From contig BCIG01000010.1 in assembly GCA_001599915.1 (NCBI GenBank), positions 434,001-498,000 on the forward strand: 64,000 nucleotides of DNA, in the 5' to 3' direction. The translations under genes and the position numbers were made by a program. Source of the stretch: Symbiotaphrina buchneri. Taxonomy: Eukaryota; Ascomycota; Symbiotaphrinales; Symbiotaphrinaceae. Shown piece after piece: positions 56,489 through 64,000 of this stretch (position 1 is its first letter; each line of letters starts with the position of its first letter). The notes below the pieces were generated by a model that saw only the letters and a program-made list of their open reading frames with translations, was not told the DNA's origin and made no database searches.

Positions 56489-58377
56489 TCACATTGTGAA
56501 CCTGGGTCTCTTCTTCCTTGGTGACCGCCTCTCGAGAGACCGATCGGTAGCCTCGCTCCCAGGCGTGTCTGCATCCGAAGCGGGGGTACTAAGCCCTCTA
56601 TCTCTCTTTCTAATCCGACGTTCTTCTTCGGGATAGATGAACCGATGCACCGTGCGATGGTCCAGTACCCTTTCCTCTTTATCATGCTTCCCTTCTTTGT
56701 CTGTCTTAGGCCATTGATAGCCATAAAGTTTGCTATGTTTCTCACACCTCGGACAGGCAGCCTTTGTGAAATAAGAGTCAGATTGCACAAAGTCGTCGTC
56801 ACAGACTCTACATGTGACCCAACGGTCGAAAGGTCTTGAAAGCAGAAGAGAAGTTCGGACGTAATCACCAGGCTCGCGCCGTCTCGCTGCTAGAGGGTCG
56901 GTGAGCGTTTCGAACATCCCGCTTGAACCTTCTTGGGAGATCGGCTTTTTGACTGATTGGCGCGTTGCGATCATCCTTGCGTCATCAACTTCCCAGTCCG
57001 ACACGGCCGACAGCTCTGAATCAAGCTCAAACTCTGGACGCGGGATGCGTATGGACTTGTTCGCGCTAAGATGAGCAGATGATGAGTCCGATTGCTTCGG
57101 CGTCCGCTCGGGAGAACCAGATATTGATGACCCTAAGATGGTTTCCTCGGAGAAAGAAGTAACTTCTGTAAGATCAGCCGAGAGTTGGGAAGACACGTCG
57201 ACCGAAGACCGCTGAGAGCTCTCAGGTGTGCCAGCATTATCCGGTAGGCTATCTTCTAAAAGGACCAAGGGCGTGATGCCTACGGCGAGCGGACCAGGCT
57301 GGCTCAACAATGCCAGGTCGCCCAGTACAGGTTCTCCTGGTTCCTGCTTTATCACTTGCAAATCATCTGTTTCTACCACCGATAGTTTTGGAGGAATCAT
57401 AGGAGCTTTTGAGCTGACCAAAGCGGCGGCTGGATCTTGGATAACTTCGTATCTGCGTTTCTTGCGAAAGCCGTAAGGGGCAGGGTCATGAAAGCCGTCC
57501 GCCGTAGGCGTATTGTCCGCTTCAGGGGGAGCCCAACCATTTCTGCCCAGGTCTTCGCATGTCTTACACAGACATTCACAGTTGCCTTTCCCGAAGTAAT
57601 CGTCCCCGTAGGACACCGTGATTTCCTCACCAGGCTCGATGGACTTTGCAGCGACTACTTCCATGCCCTGAAACCCAATCGTAGACAGCCTGGCATTGGC
57701 GTCACAGTCATGATTTGCAAAGCGAGCCGGGCCTAGGAATAAAGAAACGGTCTTTTTGCGGCTTGAGATGACGACGCTGAAGTCTCGCCTTGTCAGATCC
57801 AAATTCTTCTCCTCTTCTTTGCTAAGGGTAACTTGGATGCCTGTCAGATATTTGACAACTTCTCCTTTTCGAACATGTTTCCGAGCAGTGATAGCAGCTT
57901 CGTGTTGGACAATAGTATAGCGGTTAGTGGTATTGACCTCAAAGGCGCAATCCGGCAAGTAGATATTGATGTATTTGCGCAGGTGACGGCGAAAGTCATC
58001 TTTCTCGCGCGCAGTCTTCAGTCTGTCCATGAATTTTCGAAGACCTGGTAATTGAAGGAACTGGGATTCGGCTTTTCCGGGGTCCTTCTCAACCACCACT
58101 CGGTCTCGCAAAATGTTTGCGACGTCTTCCTCCGGCAATCCTCGGGCTGGAAAGTATCTCGCGCGATTCTTCCGAATCTTGGTCCAGAAGTACACCTGAA
58201 ACGGAGTAAGTAACAGTCCACATCAATAGACCGTTGCAGTGGCAGCAACAGAGGCAACAAGGTGTATACCTGGTCGACGAGAGCATCGGTGCACACATCA
58301 TCGTAGCTGATTAATTGATCAAGGGTTAAACGGTGTGCTTTGGCCGAAGCAACGGACTTGGGCGATCTCGAAGGCAT
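56489..58377 (-). CDS. set9: Histone H4-K20 methyltransferase SET9 (SUV420 family)
   Basis: A 604-residue chromatin enzyme, exons 58270-58377 and 56489-58195. The N-terminal SUV420 region (LTLDQLISYDDVCTDALVD, YFWTKIRKNR) precedes the SET domain: EAAITARKHVRKGEVV, LGPARFANHDCDANARLS, GEEITVSYGDDYFGKGNCECLCKTCE, which holds the SAM-binding NHDC and the post-SET cysteines. The long C-terminal half is disordered and acidic or Ser-rich. It then has a zinc-type Cys cluster (CRVCDDDF, KAACPRCE) and ends basic (RRSPRKKRPRF). Members methylate H4 lysine 20 and assist DNA damage checkpoint signalling. Confidence 0.94.
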
Positions 58378-58985
58378 CCTGATAGTCGCTACGGAACCTC
58401 AACAGCAGCATAGGCAGGGGCTAGGGCCTAGATCGTACGCCCATGCGGGCAGCAGCCGGGGGCGTGAAGGGACGACAGAGAGCGGAAGAATCGCACGGGT
58501 TCTTGCCGACATGCGATCCGGAATGGAAAGTGAGCGTCGAGGAAGACATAAGGAATCAAAGAGAGACGCAGGTGGTTGTTCCTTTTGTCATGCGACACGA
58601 CCTGCCAACAGTCAAGTTACCGCACGGCGATCAATTCATGGCTTGAAGGGGAACGGGGACAATGACAGATCCTTCAATACAACACGAGCTGAAGGAAAAG
58701 GATTGCGGCGGGTGAATGCAGCAGAAAATAGAAATCCCAAGGCTTTGGTTTGCTTGCTTCACGTTCAAAGGGGGAAGGGTGAAGCACTGAAGGTAGGTGG
58801 AAATAGCGTACCGCGCCAGCTGGTCCGTGCACCCTCGAGTTCTGGCGCTGCTATTACCTTACGAAGTTACCCCCCAAGACCAACCTCACAGTCTTCCCGT
58901 TACAGGGACCTTGTCAATTTCTTTGGTTCAGGACATCTTGTTCACTCTTCTGGCCCCTTGTCTCAGGCCTAGTCATGATATCAAG
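58378..58985. other. Divergent promoter, SET9 / uL14m
   Basis: About 610 bp between divergent starts. A plus-strand frame is open through much of it but reads as low-complexity, non-family sequence, so I do not call a gene. Confidence 0.45.
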
Positions 58986-59576
58986 ATGATTCAGCTAAAG
59001 GTTCTGTTGTGCTGACTGCTTCTCGCTCCCCGCTCCGTCAGCTGACTGGATTCGCAGACTCTGCTTAATTGCATCGACAACTCCGGCGCTGCCGTTGTTG
59101 AATGCGCCAAGGTCCTCAAGATGAAACGGGCCGCTAAGATTGGTGAGCTACTCAGGCTGCATCCCCTTTGCTTATTCTGGCACTTTTACTGACGGCCTCA
59201 GGTGACCGCATCGTCGTTGTGGTGCAGAAGCAGCGTTCTTTTGGTCCGGAATCAGGACCGGGAGGCTCGGTGTCTACGTCAGCTGCGAACAAAGTCCGGA
59301 GAGGAGACATTCGGCACGCCGTCGTGGTGCGGACCAAGAAGCAATATCAAAGGCCAGATGGAAGCGTGGTGAAATTTGACGACAACGCCTGCGTCCTCAT
59401 CAACAAGGCTGGCGAGCCAATAGGGACCAGACTGAATGGTACGAAAACATATTGTCAAATAAGTTTTATTATCGCGACTATGGCGCTGACTTTTCGGAAA
59501 TGCAGGCATTGTGGGCGCAGAACTGAGAGGCAGACAATGGTCGAAGATTCTTTCGCTAGCACCCATGCATCTATAA
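58986..59576 (+). CDS. Mitochondrial large-subunit ribosomal protein uL14m
   Basis: A 135-residue protein of the mitochondrial 54S subunit (yeast MRPL38). Exons 58986-59000, 59058-59142, 59202-59438 and 59506-59576. The first coding exon is only 15 nt (MIQLK) and its intron has a weak GTTCTG donor, but the join gives the family start [16 protein letters not shown]. Further L14 hallmarks are [47 protein letters not shown] and the GIVGAELR end. Confidence 0.92.
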
Positions 59577-59772
59577 ATGAAAAATATCCATGGAAATCAT
59601 TCAGATGACGACAAATGACAACGCCTTCCTTATGCGGTCCCATTGCCCTTTTTCCACCGATGATGGACCCATGATATTTCACGTAGATATCTACTCGTAA
59701 AATTGACCATCCGTTAACACCGATATTCCAGAGAACGCCGAATTTTCCAAAGATGAACACGCATCAGCTTGT

Positions 59773-60477
59773 TCACTGGAAGATGTTTCCACAGCTACAG
59801 CAGACGTAGAACAATTTCTGCACGAGTCAAGTCAACAAGAATATCCCATTGTCGGTCGAGTAACGGCGACAAGCTTACCATTCCCGTCTCAGCGGAGCGC
59901 TGTTGAGATTGGAAGAAGACTGCTTCGGTCTCATGGCAGTTCGGACATTGCTTGTTCGACCTTGGTAACTGTAGTTCGCAAATGGTGTCAGCTGCTATAG
60001 ATACCCAACGAAGTCCGGGGAGGCGCCTGTTCCCCATGAAAACGCTTGTGCTAGCGCTGTCCGTCCGACAAGAGCATTCCCCCTATGAACCAATGACGAG
60101 GTCTCCGCACACAGCACATATAATCGCAGAACCGCACAAGATACACAGATCGGGCAAACCCACCGTGGGATCTGAGCCAACGTCTTGAGTGACTCCAGCT
60201 GTCTCACCGACCGTGTTGTGCAAGATGTTCCTGAAAACACAGGAGGAGGTGGCCGGTTCGCTGAACTGGCATGTTCGGCAGGCGAACATGAGAGTGTTGC
60301 TTAGACGATCTTCCTTTGGGTACAACATGTTCGAACTATGGAGTCGTTAATACCTGTCTGAAGCGGAAAAGAAGGGACAAATCGATCATGTGCTTACCAT
60401 TCACGACAGAACCGGAAGGTTATCTGCTCTTGGTCTTTCTGCGCTTGACTGGCAGCTGCTGGGGACGGTGCAGACAT
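59773..60477 (-). CDS. rpb9: RNA polymerase II subunit RPB9
   Basis: A 128-residue zinc-ribbon subunit that supports start-site selection and fidelity of Pol II. Minus-strand exons 60398-60477, 60164-60335, 59879-59968 and 59773-59817. The first zinc ribbon is [16 protein letters not shown] with CRTC downstream. The second is [20 protein letters not shown], closed by CCSCGN. The second intron is 195 bp, far above the 45-80 bp typical of the window. The C-terminus ends GNIFQ. Confidence 0.93.
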
Positions 60478-61212
60478 GATGATGATGCCTACCGAGGCCA
60501 CGCGGAACAAAGCAACGATTGTCGGTTAGGATGGAATCTCGGTCGACGTCCGACAAGACGTCCAGTGACGGGGCGGTAGGGAAGGTGATCTTTGTGATCT
60601 TAATAGGGAGAAGCGCAGGCTCGAGATGAGAGGCCCGTCTTGAAGCAGGATCCCGTAGGTCGTTGGTTGGTCCGGAGGCAAGTGAAACGAAGGCAAAGCG
60701 TTCTTATGCGATTTGATTCAACTGCGCACAGGTACGAGATACAAAGGTGAATACGTACCTTAAGGCACGAGCCGACTAGTCCCGAATGGAGCTTCAGTTG
60801 CCCTTCCCTTCTGCTCTGCATGGGCTACGTTATAGGTACTTCTAGGTACCTACTCGGCAGCAAGGTCTTGGTACGCGCGTACGAACTGTTCCGTACTTTT
60901 AAGCCAAGGCAACCCCGCTCTGCCCCAGGTCCAAACACGCCCTGCCTGATTTGTTACCGGGAAACCAAATACCAAGTAAAGCTGTCTTCCACCGCCAGGG
61001 TTCAGGGCTTCTGCTGTTCCTGCGTCAGCGGCTCTGCCTTCTTCCACTACTTCGTACCACTTACTCTTCCAAGGCCTTACTTCCAAAAACTACGACATCC
61101 ACCCATCTTTTCAGCGTTTCCACAAATCGAGGTCAGCATATTCGGAAGCAGCAGCATCAACTCCGATCCAAATCTGCAGCGGTAGCAAGACAGGCAGACC
61201 GTCCACGTTGAG
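60478..61212. other. Divergent promoter, RPB9 / PIN1
   Basis: About 735 bp; GTACTTCTAGGTACCTAC motif near 60835. No gene seen. Confidence 0.45.
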
Positions 61213-61995
61213 ATGGTGAGTGGCGCCCTTCGACTGGAGAGATATCCCTCCCAGGGGCCGAGCGCTAAGCGTGGAAACGCCTTTGCTGATGCTCATCAGG
61301 CGGAAGGTACAGGACTGCCTGCGGGTTGGGAGGTCCGCCATTCGAACTCAAAGAACCTGCCCTATTACTTCAACCGCGAGACAAAGGAGTCACGCTGGGA
61401 GCCTCCTACTGGTACGGACCCGAAGAAGCTGACGGTCTACATGGGGAAGCACCATAGCGCATCATCGATTTCGTCGGAAGGTGCGCGCCAAAATGATACA
61501 GGCAAGATCAGGGCCAGCCACCTATTGGTCAAGCACAAAGACAGTCGGCGCCCCAGCAGTTGGAGGGAGGCAGAAATCACTCGGACGAAAGACGAAGCGA
61601 TGAGCATCATCCTCGGGCACGAGGCTCGAATTCGGGCAGGATCAGCCAGCCTCGGAGACTTGGCTGTCACAGAGTCTGATTGTAGCAGTGCTAGAAAGAG
61701 AGGCGACTTGTAAGATTCTCTCCATGTTTCTGCCCCTCTGGGCCTGCAGCAGACTGAATTTGTCAACCAGAGGGTTTTTCGGGCGTGGGGACATGCAGAA
61801 GGAATTTGAGGAAGCAGCTTTTGCTCTTAAGCCGGGGGAGGTCAGTCATGTTGTCGAAACTGCTTCTGGGCTTCACTTGATCGAAAGGTAAGGCCTTCTC
61901 CTCTGACCATGAGCAAGTAGGGATCAGTTGACCGGCTATCCTGCCTCCTGCTGAGAGACCATGGAACATACTGACGGTACTGTAGGCTGGAGTGA
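61213..61995 (+). CDS. Peptidyl-prolyl isomerase PIN1/ESS1 (WW plus parvulin)
   Basis: A 179-residue isomerase specific for pSer/pThr-Pro, acting on Pol II CTD and mitotic proteins. My exons: 61213-61215 (only the ATG), 61300-61709, 61771-61887 and 61986-61995. The WW domain is [20 protein letters not shown] through SRWEPP. The parvulin domain is [19 protein letters not shown], the [22 protein letters not shown] signature, then [30 protein letters not shown]. Splicing after the ATG gives the family start [11 protein letters not shown]. That intron is 84 bp, in frame and stop-free, so retention would add 28 residues. Confidence 0.92.
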
Positions 61996-62597
61996 CTGTG
62001 AACATAGCCGGGTGAATTTTCAAACATGTTCCAATCGATATCCGGGACATGTCAGAACGCCGGGTTCATTCAGTTGAACGGACTCGTGTGTTCGCTGATA
62101 ATATTCGGATGATTGGAAGAATTCCCGCAATTCAGGCGCGAACTAAGCCATGTAATCTTGCTCGTGAGCATTTGGAAATGGAGAAACAGGCAATCTGCCT
62201 AAATATACCCGGTGACCATCATTGCTATCAGACGAACTTGAGAAGGAAAGTTACAATACGGCCAGGCTTATATATATATATTCGTACACTGTATGTAAGG
62301 TAAGCTAGGTAAGGTTCGTGGTTCCTGCAAAGCCTGGAAGCGGTTGTCGACGGCGAAGCTGTGCCAAGACCCAAAAAGTGAGCCCGCTCCAACGAAACGC
62401 ACAAACCACCACCGATTCCTCACCAATCTAACTACGTACCTTGATCTACGATCTTCTCACTTCCAAAAAGATACTGTGCCGGGGTGCTGGAATTACCCCG
62501 GCCTCTTACCCACATTTCTCGCTCACCCTTCCTGGTCGTACCGTGAGGTCCTAGAATATTGTCGAATGTAATTGCTCACTCGCTGTCAACCTCAAGT
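61996..62597. other. Intergenic region, PIN1 / SRP72
   Basis: About 600 bp; a short TATATATATA run near 62270 and TAAGGTAAGC-type motifs near 62295. No gene seen. Confidence 0.4.
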
Positions 62598-64000
62598 ATG
62601 GCTGCTGCGATCGCTTCTGCGACGCAATCTCTGTCTTCCTTGCTACGGCAAACAAGCCTGGATGACCACGAGGAAGTGCTGAAAGCGGCCAATGCAGTGC
62701 TGAAGAAGAGCAAGGGCGATCTGGATGCACTGCGTGTGAAGGTTGTGGCATTGCTGAAGCTTGACCGCTTCGACGATGCCCTCCGTGTCCTGGAGGAAGG
62801 AGGCGACAGACTCAAGGAGATCGCAAGCACAGAGAGAGCATATGCGCTGTACAAGTCAGGCAATTGGGAAGAGGCGGCGAAGATTCTAAGCAGACTCGAT
62901 GGAGGGAGGGCGACGAAGCATATCGAGGCGCAGACGGTAAGCCTTGCGCTTGTAGAACTTGGATATTCAGGCCTCGCTAACTATGCACCATCAGCTATAT
63001 CGATTAGAGAATTTCTCGACTGCCGCTGCGATCTATCGTGAGTTGGCGCATACTGAAGGCGGGATAGGAAATGAAATAAATGATATTCGCATCAATGGAG
63101 TAGCAGCGGAGGCTCAGCTTCTCTGGGCTGGCCCGGGTCCGGTAGTCGATCAGAAGAATGTCACTAAGGACGACCTGGAAGCGTTTGAGACTGCGTACAA
63201 TGCCGCTTGCATGAGTATTGCTCAGGGCGATCTGGATCAAGGGGATCTGCTGCTGAAACAGGCGGAAGGTACAGCTTGGCCCCTTCTGTATACCACGCGG
63301 CAATGCATTGACCTACGGATACATAGACCTTTGCCGTGCGCTAGAGGAGTTGACTGAGGAGGAAAAGCGAGCGGAGTTGCTGCCCATCCTTGTGCAGCGA
63401 CTATACGTCATGTCGCGCTTAAACAAGAAGGATGAAGCTGAAAGGCTGGCGTCTGGATTAAAGATCTCGGAGTGAGCATATCCTTCCGCGTTTAATGCAC
63501 ATTGGCTGACTTTACTCTGATTGTCCAGAATTCCGGATGCATCTACACAGAAGATCGCGCAGAACAATATATTATCCACGCAGACCAGCCCGGAAAATCC
63601 ATTCATGGCACAACGACTATTCAGCACAGGCTCTGTGATACCCAGATCCGACAAGCTATTCCGGTTTCAGGACCGGATACTACGGAGGAATGCCTATGCA
63701 CTCGACCTTCTGGCCTTCAAGTATGCCGGTGTTGCCAAGGCTACGTCGGATGCTCTCTCCCAGCAACAGTCACCTACCCTCTCTGCAGAGACAAACCTTC
63801 TGGGGGTAGTCAATGCTGCGGCCCATGCACAGAACACGACGGGGAAAGCTGGCTTGAAGCAGACTCTTGCACTTCTATCGAAACGCCCTAACGACGTCGG
63901 GCTCATCCTTACAATCGTACAGCTCTACGTCTTGACGGATAACTACGGCTCTGCGATCGCCTTGCTTGAAGGATTTTTCAAGCGCCTTGAACTTTCTTCC
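62598..64000 (+). CDS. srp72: Signal recognition particle subunit SRP72, N-terminal part
   Basis: A cytosolic SRP component that, with SRP68, binds 7SL RNA. About 410 residues are visible and the gene runs off the right edge; the family has about 640-670. Exons 62598-62936, 62995-63268, 63327-63471 and 63529 onward. It is an array of TPR helices: HEEVLKAANAVLKKSKGDLDAL, DDALRVLEEGG, ERAYALYKSGNWEEAAKIL, FETAYNAACMSIAQGDLDQ, then LKQTLALLSKRPNDVGLILT and YGSAIALLEGFF. The RNA-binding C-terminus is outside the window. Confidence 0.92.

Noticed and set aside
58443-58972. Plus-strand open frames upstream of uL14m
   Set aside because: They are low-complexity with no family resemblance, and they lie in a divergent promoter.

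Overview
The window is nuclear DNA of a filamentous ascomycete, most likely a eurotiomycete (Aspergillaceae). Genes are dense, coding exons are split by many 44-100 bp GT-AG introns, and the proteins include HxnR-, SET9-, ATP23- and Aurora-type fungal proteins. I found no rRNA, tRNA, CRISPR array, transposon or virus-derived element. Exon borders were placed by hand from splice signals and checked for reading-phase consistency.

Region 1 (1-19.8 kb) is a nicotinate (niacin) catabolic cluster of the hxn type known from Aspergillus nidulans. The order is hxnS (molybdenum hydroxylase, cut by the left edge), hxnT (old yellow enzyme), hxnR (C2H2 activator), a FAD-dependent dehydrogenase that I cannot match to any hxn gene, hxnV (phenol-hydroxylase-like monooxygenase), hxnN (amidase), hxnM (cyclic imide hydrolase) and hxnX (salicylate-hydroxylase-like monooxygenase). 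Together they would hydroxylate the pyridine ring, reduce it, open it hydrolytically and deaminate the half-amide to a hydroxy-dicarboxylate. hxnW, hxnY, hxnP and hxnZ are not in the window. An identical 11-mer, CCCCACTCTTG, occurs once in each of four intergenic regions of this cluster, and I noticed it nowhere else. Its CCCCAC core (GTGGGG on the other strand) is what the two zinc fingers of HxnR would be expected to read. One copy lies in front of the unassigned FAD gene. This is the most interesting signal in the window.

Region 2 (19.8-46 kb) is mostly housekeeping: a hypothetical gene, cystathionine beta-synthase, a vacuolar Ca2+/H+ antiporter, an augmin HAUS3-like protein, an Arg-rich hypothetical protein, a PHO80-type cyclin, a KRE9/KNH1-like wall protein, an Xaa-Pro dipeptidase, a BTB protein, a basic nuclear-looking protein, a hypothetical protein and glutamate 5-kinase. 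Its intergenic spaces carry GGTACC-centred palindromes and simple repeats.

Region 3 (46-64 kb) is compact core biology: ATP23, Aurora kinase, TIP41, a small unknown protein, CBP3, NOC3, NIP7, SET9, mitochondrial uL14m, RPB9, a PIN1/ESS1 prolyl isomerase and SRP72 (cut by the right edge). Several genes here have unusual exon layouts, including a stop codon split by an intron (ATP23) and an exon coding only ATG (PIN1).
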